Below the pieces are notes generated by a model that worked only from the letters and a program-made list of their open reading frames with translations, did not search any database and was not told where the DNA came from. Source: an uncultured Flavobacterium sp. (lineage in GTDB: Bacteria > Bacteroidota > Bacteroidia > Flavobacteriales > Flavobacteriaceae). From it: a DNA stretch of 6,176 nucleotides. Of the stretch, positions 1 through 6,001 are shown piece after piece. How positions within the stretch are numbered: the first letter of the stretch is position 1; each line of letters starts with the position of its first letter. Position numbers and translations under genes: made by a program. Location: assembly GCA_946886675.1 (NCBI GenBank), contig CAMPIZ010000110.1, positions 1 through 6,176 of the forward strand. Direction: 5' to 3'.

Positions 1-3000
1 TGGCAGTAGCGCCATCAAAGTTTTCAGCCTCAACACTCATGGTAGAGAATGCAGGATCACAAACAATCTCTGCACCGCTTATTGTAAATGCAGGGCTTGC
101 GGTAATTGAAACCATAAAGCTGCTTTCGCTGGTACAGTTCGTTGGAGTAGTTCCTGATTCAGCATAGATAAATATCTCCTGATTAGAAGTAATAATATCT
201 CCTTCTACAAGCATTTCTCCAGTAGCACCAGGCCCTGTGTAATAGTTATTATTTGCACTAAGGGCAGGAAGTGTATAAGAATCACATGCCGCCACATCAG
301 CCATATCATCTACAACAGGTATAGGCGTTACAGTTACAAATACTGATTGTGTAGCCTCACAGCCAGAATTGTTAATTGTAGCTGCATACTCACCTTCGCC
401 AGTTACCGTTACTGTTAAGCCGGTATCAGGAAGAGGAGCACCCTCATATGTCCATGAGATTGTTACATCCGGAGAAGCCGGATCAAAATTCTCTGGCGTT
501 ATAGTAATAGTGGCATCAGTAGTGCCTTCACAAATATTAAAGTCGCCCCCCATATCAAACTGAGGTGTAAGATCCTGAACATTCAGCGTAAACTCTTTAA
601 CACCAGGACAACCTGTCGGAGTATACAGTATTCTTACATAAATAGTTTGAGTTACTGCTGTAGTATTCTCATATACAGGACCTACAGGGTTAGTGCCGTC
701 TTCTGCATCTTCTTCAGTTTCATGATAAGTAATTTCAAAGTCAGCAGGATCATATTCAGCCGTATCAATACCAGCCAAGATAAGATCGGTATTTGATGTA
801 AAGTCGAATGTTGCAAATCCGCTGGCGTCACAAGCTGTTAAATCTATAGGGTCGCCTACAGTAGCATTAACCGGCTCATAGAATTCAACAGTTTTCTCAC
901 CTTCAAGGAAACAGGTAGAACCAGTATAGTTTGCAGACACTGTATACAGACCTGTACCAAAACCACCGTTAGACATACTTGCTACTACAAGGTCCGGGCC
1001 GGTTTCACCATCAATTACTGTAGTGATAAACTGGCCAGGGTTATCAGGATCTTCCTGAGTTACAGACCAAACAAAGGTATAAGCATCAGGATCAAGTCCG
1101 GTTTGTATAGTAGCTTCGCCACCTTCACAAACTGCATTTTCACCTTCAACAGTAAGGTCTACACCAAGATCAACTGTACCAAGGTCAAAACTACCTCCTG
1201 CAAGGAATACAGCAGAGTTGAAAGAAGAGTCTCTATAATCTGCAATAACAATCTTGATATGATAATTTGTTCCCGGAACTACCGTTGCAGAAGCTGTCAT
1301 AGGTACAGTCTGGCCTGTGTAACCAATAGCAGAACCATTAGGGTTATCAGGGTTATAAGAACCGAAGAATTGAGGATTCACTGATTCACAACCTCCATTA
1401 TATGCATTATCCCTGATGTTTACAACCGATACCGGAAGATCTGTACCCGGAATAACCGCCATGTTTATTGGTTCTGCAAGTGGATCGTCCAGATTTGTAA
1501 GTATAAATGCAAATGCATCAGAATAAGAACACTGGAAAGTACCATACTCATCAGAAGCAAATAAGAAATCAAATGAGAATGAAGACTGCAGTGGTACAAA
1601 GTCGAATTCAAGCACCGAAGCATTGTTTGTTCCATCAGTATTACCGCCTACAGCGATAAGTGCTTCAAGATCTGCATCACCAAGCCACGTAGCCGTGTTA
1701 GTACCATCGTTATTATTCGGGTTAGGACCCGGAGCTGACTGGATACTGCTGGTTGCAAGCACCACACCATCAGAGAATGGGAAACTACCGTCTGTACTGC
1801 TGAAGTATCCAATACCATTAGCCTGTCCAAAGTCAGTACCTGTTGAAGAAGTAACGTTTGTTACCAATGCACAAGGTGAACCAATAAGAACGGTTTGTAC
1901 AAGCTGCTCTGTAGTAAAGGTAGTTTCGTCTACTGTAATAGGAGTAGCCGGAGTACCAATACAAATTTCAAAAGCTGAAGTTTGGTTTGCAGTAGCAGTC
2001 CACGAGTAAACCCTTACTTTATATACGTTACCTACGGTTAAGCCAGAAGCTAAGCTTCCGTTAGCATCACTACAGTATAGCTGTGTTAATGTACCACACT
2101 CATCACCCTCATAAAGAACATGATATAAATCTGTAGTACTACCTGTAATGTTTGACAGGGAAATAAAATGTGTTTCACTTAAAGCAGTAAACTCAAACCA
2201 CACGTCATCATCATCGGTACCAAAACATGTATTCCCTTCTGCAGAAGCAGTAGCAGAATAAATTGTACCAGTACCAAACTCTATACAGTCTACACCACTA
2301 TTTACCGCAACTACTGTGGCATCAGCACATTCGTCGTTTGCAGGTGGTGGTGGTGGAGTTGCCACACAAATATCAAATTCTGATGTTTGATTAGCAGTAC
2401 CTGTCCATGAGTAAACTCTTACTTTATAAGTCTGTCCTATAGTTAGTCCCGAAGCAAAACTACTGTTAGGATCACTACAATATAACTGGGTAAGTGTACC
2501 ACACTCATCTCCTTCATAAAGCGCATGTACTAAATCTGTAGTACCGTTTACAATGTTAAGAAGTTCTATAGTGTGGGTAGTATTAGTAGCCACGAATTCA
2601 AACCATACGTCGTCATCCTCTGTACCTGTACATGTACTTCCTTCCGGAGAAGCAGTAGCAGAGAATATGATACCAGGAGCTGTTTGTGTACAGAACTGGT
2701 CAGCATTAACTGGTACTATAGTAGCATCAGCACAATCATCGTTAACCGGTGGTGGCGGTGGAGTACCTATACAAAGATCGAACACAGAAGTTTGACCCTG
2801 AGTAGATGTCCATGAGTAAACTCTTACTTTATATGTCTGCCCTATAGTAAGCCCTGAAGCAAAACTATTGTTAGCATCACTACAATATAATTGTGTTAAA
2901 GTACCACACTGGTCTCCTTCATATACTACATGGTAAAGATCTGTAGTACTACCAGTAATGTTAATAAGGCTTACAAGATGTGTAGTATTTGTTGCAACAA

Positions 3001-6000
3001 ATTCAAACCAAACATCGTCGTCATCAGTACCAAAACATGTATTGCCTTCTCCAGATGGTGTAGACCATGCAATAGTACCCGGTGTAACATCAGTACACAC
3101 CTGTGTAGGGTTTACTACCGCTACAATAGCGTCGTCACACTCGTCGTTTGCCGGTGGTGGCGGTGGTGTACCAATACAAATATCAAATGTAGTTGTTTGT
3201 CCTTGAGTAGCTGTCCATGAGTACACCCTTACCTTATAAGTTTGCCCCACTGTTAAGCCTGATGCAATACTGTTGTTAGGGTCACTACAATATACTTGCG
3301 TTAAAGTACCACACTGATCACCTTCATAAAGTACATGTACTAAATCTGTAGTACCACCTGTTACGTTATTTAGGTTTATAGTATGCATTGGGTTTGTAGC
3401 TACAAACTCAAACCATACATCGTCATCTTCTGTACCTGTACAAGTACTGGATTCTACAGATGGTGTAGACCATGCAATAGTACCTGATTCAAAGTTTGTA
3501 CAGTTAAGATCTACGTTAGTAAGTACTGCTGTAGCATCGTCACACTCGTCGTTTGCCGGTGGCGGTGGCGGTGTACCCACACAAACATCAAAAGTTGAAG
3601 TTTGCCCAGGCGTCGATGTCCACGAATATACTCTTATATAATAGGTGTCGCCAATAGTAAGTCCACCTACAATACTGTTGTTAGGGTCACTACAAACAAG
3701 GCTTGTAAATGAACCACAGCTACCTGAATATACAGCATGGTAAAGATCTGTAGTACCACCTGTTACGTTATTAAGGTTAACTGTATGAGTTGTACTGGTA
3801 GCTACGAATGAGTACCATACATCATCATCATCCGTACCAAAACATGAGTTAGTTTCTGCAGATGCTGTAGCCCATGCGATAGTACCCGGAGTTACTAGAG
3901 TACAGTTAAGATCTGCATTTACAGGAACATTCACTGCATCAGCACACTCATCATTTGCCGGTGGTGGTGGTGGTGTTCCTACACAAATATCGAATGTAGT
4001 AGTCTGGCCACCTGTAGCAGTAGAAGAATAAACTCTTACTGTATAAGTATCACCAATGGTAAGCCCTCCTACACTACTAGCTGTTCCTGTAGCACAGTTT
4101 AATAATGTAAGCGCGTTACAATCTGTACCGGAATATATACTATGGTAAAGGAAAGTTGTACTTCCTACTACGTTGTTTAAATTAACTGTATGTGTTGTAC
4201 TTGTAGCAACAAACTCAAACCATACATCATCATCTTCACTTCCTGCACAATCAGTAGCACTCTGAGGTGATGGAGTTGCCCATGCAATAGTACCTGAAGC
4301 AAAGTTTGTACAGGTTAAATCAGGGTTTGTAAGAACAGTAACCGCATCTGCACACTCATCGTTTGCCGGTGGCGGTGGCGGTGTACCAATACAGATATCA
4401 AATACTGAAGTCTGGTTAGCTGTACCTGTCCATGAATATACCCTTACTTTATAAGTGTTACCCGGAGTAAGGCCTGTAGCGATACTGTTGTTAGGGTCAC
4501 TACAATACATTTGTGTCATAGTAGCACAATCATCACCACTGTATACAGCGTGCACTAAATCTGTAGTACCACCATTAATGTTTTGAAGATTGATAGTATG
4601 AGTAGGCCCTGTAGCCACAAACTCAAACCATACATCATCATCTTCTGTACCTGTACAAGTACTTGGTTCAGGAGAAGCAGTTGCAGAATAAATAGTTGAA
4701 GTAACTATCTGAGCACATGAAAGGTCTGCATTTACAGGAACTGTAATAGCATCAACACAAGCATCGTTTGCAGGTGGTGGAGGTGGTGTACCTACACAAA
4801 TATCAAAGTTTGATGTTTGCCCTGCAGTACTTGTCCATGAATAAACCCTTACTGTATAAGTATTACCTACTGTAAGGCCAGAAGCAACACTGTTGTTAGG
4901 GTCACTACAATATAATTGCGTTAAAGCGCCACAATCAGCACCACTATAAACCACATGATACAGGTCGGTAGTACCGCCTGTAATATTATTAAGGTTAACT
5001 AAATGTGTAGTATTTGTAGCTACAAACTGGAACCACACATCATCATCATCTGTACCAAAACAGGCATTAGGCTCTACCGAAGCAGTAGCGCCATTAATAC
5101 TTCCTGCCGTGCTTGACGTACAAATGTTCGTAGGATTTACCGTAAGCATTACAGCATCCGCACAGGCATCGTTAATAGGCGGAGTCTGGAAAGTAAACGG
5201 GCCTGCCCATTCACTATTATTACCAGGGCCACATACTGCCCTTACGTAAAACTTGTATGCCGTTTGAGGAACAAGCGGAGAAGCTTCAAAAGAGTTTGGA
5301 GTACCAGGAATAACTGTACCCGAACCTGTAGGAGCCTCTGTATTAAGAAGCCACTCTACTTCCCATTGTGCTGAAGAACCGGTCCATGTAAGATCGGCTG
5401 AAGTACCTGTAAGGTTAGTAACACCAAGGTTAGTTGGCGGGATACACTGCTCTACAAGCGATACAGCATCAACAAGCCAGCGGTCTGCATTATCGCCCTC
5501 CATAAAGAAAGCAATATGATAACTCTGTCCCACAACTCCCGGTATAGAAACAATCTTTTCGTTATAGGCTTCCTGATCAGGGTTTAGGATAGGCTCTGTC
5601 CAGGTAATTGCCTCAACATAGCTGTTAAGATCTGAAAGATCTGAACCCGCAGGTGCTACAAGTATTTTGTAAACACCTCCCTGGTTACCAGGCTGTGTAA
5701 GCCTCGAAAAGAAACGCAGCTGGGCGTTAGACGGAAGTACCCACGCCGGGGTAACAAGCCAGTCCTGCGCCACTGAACCGTTTGGAACGTTGGTATTATC
5801 AATAAAGGCGGCATAGTCACCTTCATACGGTGGCTGGAACGGGTTGTCCAGCTCACTTTGCTGCCAGCTGTCTGTAATACCAATGTCATTGTCATGAATT
5901 GTCCATCCTGTAGGAGGGAAAGTACCCTCAAAACCCTCAGTTTGTGCATAGGCACAAAAAGAGAAGATGGTCATGAAAAACAATAAAGTAATTTTTTTCA

Positions 6001-6001
6001 T
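1..6001 (-). CDS. Giant multidomain secreted surface protein (choice-of-anchor J, FN3, eight six-Cys repeats, choice-of-anchor L), C-terminus outside window
   Basis: A single minus-strand frame stays open for 2000 codons from ATG at 6001 and runs off the left edge. The start is chosen because it begins a classic signal peptide (MKKITLLFF..., ending AYA-Q) and the DNA upstream is AT-rich and non-coding. Domains in order: signal peptide 1-19, choice-of-anchor J/cleaved-adhesin-like 21-186, FN3-like 187-276, eight tandem PPC-like modules 277-1351, choice-of-anchor L 1355-1608, then Ig/PKD-like modules to residue 2000. In Flavobacteriia this architecture belongs to T9SS-exported cell-surface proteins, often ending in a type B (gliding-motility-associated, CHU_C-like) sorting domain; that end is predicted here, not seen. 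There is no membrane segment after the signal peptide and no enzyme motif. The likely role is adhesion or a surface filament. No frameshift or internal stop was found when the frame was read through. The domain-family calls are from memory of motifs, not from a profile search. Confidence 0.95.
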   Translation of the reverse strand, partial: MKKITLLFFMTIFSFCAYAQTEGFEGTFPPTGWTIHDNDIGITDSWQQSELDNPFQPPYEGDYAAFIDNTNVPNGSVAQDWLVTPAWVLPSNAQLRFFSRLTQPGNQGGVYKILVAPAGSDLSDLNSYVEAITWTEPILNPDQEAYNEKIVSIPGVVGQSYHIAFFMEGDNADRWLVDAVSLVEQCIPPTNLGVTNLTGTSADLTWTGSSAQWEVEWLLNTEAPTGSGTVIPGTPNSFEASPLVPQTAYKFYVRAVCGPGNNSEWAGPFTFQTPPINDACADAVMLTVNPTNICTSSTAGSINGATASVEPNACFGTDDDDVWFQFVATNTTHLVNLNNITGGTTDLYHVVYSGADCGALTQLYCSDPNNSVASGLTVGNTYTVRVYSWTSTAGQTSNFDICVGTPPPPPANDACVDAITVPVNADLSCAQIVTSTIYSATASPEPSTCTGTEDDDVWFEFVATGPTHTINLQNINGGTTDLVHAVYSGDDCATMTQMYCSDPNNSIATGLTPGNTYKVRVYSWTGTANQTSVFDICIGTPPPPPANDECADAVTVLTNPDLTCTNFASGTIAWATPSPQSATDCAGSEDDDVWFEFVATSTTHTVNLNNVVGSTTFLYHSIYSGTDCNALTLLNCATGTASSVGGLTIGDTYTVRVYSSTATGGQTTTFDICVGTPPPPPANDECADAVNVPVNADLNCTLVTPGTIAWATASAETNSCFGTDDDDVWYSFVATSTTHTVNLNNVTGGTTDLYHAVYSGSCGSFTSLVCSDPNNSIVGGLTIGDTYYIRVYSWTSTPGQTSTFDVCVGTPPPPPANDECDDATAVLTNVDLNCTNFESGTIAWSTPSVESSTCTGTEDDDVWFEFVATNPMHTINLNNVTGGTTDLVHVLYEGDQCGTLTQVYCSDPNNSIASGLTVGQTYKVRVYSWTATQGQTTTFDICIGTPPPPPANDECDDAIVAVVNPTQVCTDVTPGTIAWSTPSGEGNTCFGTDDDDVWFEFVATNTTHLVSLINITGSTTDLYHVVYEGDQCGTLTQLYCSDANNSFASGLTIGQTYKVRVYSWTSTQGQTSVFDLCIGTPPPPPVNDDCADATIVPVNADQFCTQTAPGIIFSATASPEGSTCTGTEDDDVWFEFVATNTTHTIELLNIVNGTTDLVHALYEGDECGTLTQLYCSDPNSSFASGLTIGQTYKVRVYSWTGTANQTSEFDICVATPPPPPANDECADATVVAVNSGVDCIEFGTGTIYSATASAEGNTCFGTDDDDVWFEFTALSETHFISLSNITGSTTDLYHVLYEGDECGTLTQLYCSDANGSLASGLTVGNVYKVRVYSWTATANQTSAFEICIGTPATPITVDETTFTTEQLVQTVLIGSPCALVTNVTSSTGTDFGQANGIGYFSSTDGSFPFSDGVVLATSSIQSAPGPNPNNNDGTNTATWLGDADLEALIAVGGNTDGTNNASVLEFDFVPLQSSFSFDFLFASDEYGTFQCSYSDAFAFILTNLDDPLAEPINMAVIPGTDLPVSVVNIRDNAYNGGCESVNPQFFGSYNPDNPNGSAIGYTGQTVPMTASATVVPGTNYHIKIVIADYRDSSFNSAVFLAGGSFDLGTVDLGVDLTVEGENAVCEGGEATIQTGLDPDAYTFVWSVTQEDPDNPGQFITTVIDGETGPDLVVASMSNGGFGTGLYTVSANYTGSTCFLEGEKTVEFYEPVNATVGDPIDLTACDASGFATFDFTSNTDLILAGIDTAEYDPADFEITYHETEEDAEDGTNPVGPVYENTTAVTQTIYVRILYTPTGCPGVKEFTLNVQDLTPQFDMGGDFNICEGTTDATITITPENFDPASPDVTISWTYEGAPLPDTGLTVTVTGEGEYAATINNSGCEATQSVFVTVTPIPVVDDMADVAACDSYTLPALSANNNYYTGPGATGEMLVEGDIITSNQEIFIYAESGTTPTNCTSESSFMVSITASPAFTISGAEIVCDPAFSTMSVEAENFDGATA
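2..97 (-). other. Start of a further Ig/PKD-like module, truncated by the window edge (residues about 1969-2000)
   Basis: Reads 'PAFTISGAEIVCDPAF ... VEAENFDGATA' and then meets the end of the window. The cysteine followed about 15 residues later by ENFD matches the module at 1812-1894, so another copy begins here. The frame is still open at the edge. Confidence 0.6.
98..319 (-). other. CDSYTLP module, residues about 1895-1968
   Basis: Pattern 'VAACDSYTLPAL ... NYYTGPGATGEML ... EIFIYAESGTTPTNCTSESSFMVSI'. The CDSYTLP start, YYTGP-G-TG core and ESSF-V-I end are a recognisable module that repeats in T9SS type B sorting-domain proteins of Flavobacteriia. Its presence is the strongest hint here for what lies past the left edge. 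Confidence 0.7.
320..568 (-). other. Second Ig/PKD-like module, residues about 1812-1894
   Basis: Pattern 'FNICEGTTDATITITPENFDP ... VTISWTYEG ... GEGEYAATINNSGCEATQSVFVTV': N-terminal cysteine, W-strand, G-x-Y-x-A strand and closing cysteine, typical of the short Ig-like modules found in tandem near the C-terminus of gliding/T9SS surface proteins. The motif ENFD recurs in the truncated module at the window edge. Confidence 0.6.
569..841 (-). other. Cys-containing beta module of T9SS type B proteins, residues about 1721-1811
   Basis: Pattern 'LTACDASGFATFDFT ... FEITYHETEEDAEDG ... QTIYVRIL ... TGCPGVKEFTLNV'. This module, with its opening L-x-x-CD and closing tgC-x(n)-F-x-L-x-V, recurs in flavobacterial proteins upstream of type B sorting domains. 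It has no enzymatic motif. Assignment rests on recalled pattern similarity. Confidence 0.6.
842..1177 (-). other. Ig/PKD-like module, residues about 1609-1720
   Basis: Begins VDLGVDLTVEG and carries the pattern 'AVCEGGEATIQTG ... YTFVWSV ... GLYTVSANYTGSTC', the usual order of cysteine, W-strand and G-x-Y-x-V strand in PKD/Ig-like modules of flavobacterial surface proteins that follow choice-of-anchor L. The stretch before ACDAS (EFYEPVNATVGDPIDL) is linker-like. Confidence 0.65.
1178..1939 (-). other. Choice-of-anchor L domain, residues about 1355-1608
   Basis: The segment starts ITVDETTFTTEQLVQ and shows the family's landmarks in order: SPCALVTN, the Gly-rich stretch NGIGYF, SDGVVLATS (from 1410), LEFDFVPL, FASDEY (1481-1486), the YSDAFAF strand, IPGT, IRDNAY, GQTVPMTA, and YHIKIVIAD (1580-1588) followed by SAVFLAGGSFDLG. 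Length (about 250 residues) fits the family. Choice-of-anchor L domains occur in large bacterial surface proteins with variable C-terminal anchors; their binding function is not established as far as I know. Confidence 0.87.
1949..2338 (-). repeat. Repeat module 8 (residues 1222-1351), class A, terminal
   Basis: Carries NTCFGTDDDD and TTDLYH with EGDEC. It has the most changed central strand (FTALSETHFISL). After the sixth cysteine it reads IGTPATPITVD instead of the five-proline spacer, so the array joins the choice-of-anchor L domain through a short TP-rich link. Confidence 0.9.
2339..2743 (-). repeat. Repeat module 7 (residues 1087-1221), class B
   Basis: Opens NDDC, carries STCTGTEDDD and TTDLVH with EGDEC. 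The residue before the linker threonine is Ala (CVATPPPPP) where other modules have Gly. This is the last module with a five-proline spacer. Confidence 0.9.
2744..3148 (-). repeat. Repeat module 6 (residues 952-1086), class A
   Basis: Carries NTCFGTDDDD and TTDLYH with EGDQC. It is the only module whose proline linker is followed by Val instead of Ala (PPPPPV-ND). It has SDANNS in place of SDPNNS, a change shared in part with module 8 (SDANGS). Confidence 0.9.
3149..3553 (-). repeat. Repeat module 5 (residues 817-951), class B
   Basis: Carries STCTGTEDDD and TTDLVH. Its first 30 residues (ATAVLTN, CTNFESGTIAW) closely match module 3, while its later part (EGDQCGTLTQ, GQTYKVRVYSW, TQGQT) closely matches module 6, so it reads as a mosaic of its neighbours. 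Ends in five prolines plus Ala. Confidence 0.9.
3554..3955 (-). repeat. Repeat module 4 (residues 683-816), class A
   Basis: Shortest full module (134 residues), with one residue lost before the fourth cysteine (SGSC in place of SG-x-DC). Carries NSCFGTDDDD and TTDLYH. The aromatic strand is VWYSF rather than VWFEF. It shares GTIAW with modules 3, 5 and 6. Ends in five prolines plus Ala. Confidence 0.9.
3956..4363 (-). repeat. Repeat module 3 (residues 547-682), divergent
   Basis: At 136 residues it is the longest module, with one extra residue before the third cysteine (SATDC). It is the outlier of the array: CAGSEDDD in place of CFGTDDDD or CTGTEDDD, TTFLYHS in place of TTDLYH or TTDLVH, ATGTASS in place of SDPNNS, and YSST in place of YSWT. 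All six cysteines, both histidines, DDDVW and the five-proline linker are still intact, so it is divergent rather than broken. Confidence 0.9.
4364..4768 (-). repeat. Repeat module 2 (residues 412-546), class B
   Basis: Opens NDAC, carries STCTGTEDDD and TTDLVH, the class with Thr-39, Glu-42 and Val-72. It has SDPNNS after the fifth cysteine and ends in five prolines plus Ala. Its C-terminal part (TGTANQTS) resembles modules 7 and 8 more than its neighbours. Confidence 0.9.
4769..5173 (-). repeat. Repeat module 1 (residues 277-411), class A
   Basis: Opens NDAC, carries NACFGTDDDD and TTDLYH, so it belongs to the class with Phe-39, Asp-42 and Tyr-72 (module numbering). It has SGADC rather than the EGD-x-C of modules 5-8. 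Its segment around position 26 (SINGATAS) differs from all other modules. All six cysteines are present and it ends in five prolines plus Ala. Confidence 0.9.
5174..5443 (-). other. Fibronectin type III-like domain, residues about 187-276
   Basis: The segment starts PPTNLGV and continues with the B-strand pattern ADLTW (202-206), a WEVEW strand, and the F-strand pattern YKFYVRAVC (249-257), ending in FTFQTPP before the first repeat. A domain of about 90 residues with these strand motifs is a typical bacterial FN3, commonly paired with an upstream choice-of-anchor J domain. It probably acts as a spacer between the head domain and the repeat rod. Confidence 0.75.
5444..5941 (-). other. Choice-of-anchor J / cleaved-adhesin-like domain, residues about 21-186
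   Basis: The segment opens with GFEG (23-26) and FPPTGW (28-33) and closes with DRWLVDAVSL (173-182), which are the start and end signatures of choice-of-anchor J / Cleaved_Adhesin (MAM-like) beta sandwiches. The middle has the expected 'DWLVTP' strand and aromatic strands such as LRFFSR. Such domains in Bacteroidota surface proteins and gingipains are linked with binding to host or polymer surfaces. It is placed directly after the signal peptide, the usual position. No ligand can be inferred. Confidence 0.82.
5945..6001 (-). other. Sec signal peptide, residues 1-19
   Basis: Residues 2-3 are two lysines, followed by a hydrophobic core (ITLLFFMTIFSF) and the small-residue site AYA before Q20, so signal peptidase I cleavage is expected after A19. 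The cysteine at 16 sits in FSFC, which does not fit a lipobox (no small residues at -1 and -2), so a lipoprotein is unlikely. T9SS cargo must first cross the inner membrane by Sec, which agrees with this peptide. Confidence 0.9.

Larger units (their letters stand above)
1949..5173 (-). repeat. Array of eight tandem coding repeats (about 405 bp, 134-136 aa each)
   Basis: Eight in-frame modules begin with N-D-x-C at residues 277, 412, 547, 683, 817, 952, 1087 and 1222, giving periods of 135, 135, 136, 134, 135, 135 and 135. Using module numbering, all eight keep cysteines at about 4, 18, 38, 81, 89 and 126, the DDDVW motif at 43-47, histidines at 57 and 73, and a late strand like V-R-V-Y-S at 108-112. 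Modules 1-7 end in T followed by exactly five prolines; module 8 ends without them. The strand pattern and the G-L-T-x-G-x-T-Y turn resemble the PPC (pre-peptidase C-terminal) beta-sandwich family seen in tandem in flavobacterial surface proteins; this assignment is tentative, but the repeat structure itself is read directly. Confidence 0.95.

Noticed and set aside
369..1384. Plus-strand frames of 64 and 93 codons
   Set aside because: Antisense to the Ig-like and choice-of-anchor L coding sequence, with no start signal and no protein-like features.
1623..2009. Plus-strand open frame of 128 codons
   Set aside because: It lies antisense to module 8 and the choice-of-anchor L domain, whose motifs are clearly coding. 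The predicted peptide has no recognisable domain and is a by-product of codon bias on the other strand.
2553..3220. Several plus-strand frames of 80-96 codons with similar peptides (Gly-rich GGGGG stretches)
   Set aside because: They look like a repeated family only because they are antisense to the tandem modules; the Gly runs are the complement of the five-proline linkers.
2339..5173. Regular 405 bp spacing considered as CRISPR or a non-coding satellite
   Set aside because: The repeat unit is far too long for CRISPR, keeps the reading frame at every junction and conserves protein motifs more than DNA, so it is a protein repeat.
5656..5955. Minus-strand open frame of 99 codons in another frame
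   Set aside because: It overlaps the choice-of-anchor J domain out of frame. The main frame carries the signal peptide and family motifs here, so this is a shadow.
5945..6001. Cysteine 16 as a lipoprotein attachment site
   Set aside because: The residues before it (FSF) do not match a lipobox, while AYA-Q right after is a good signal peptidase I site.
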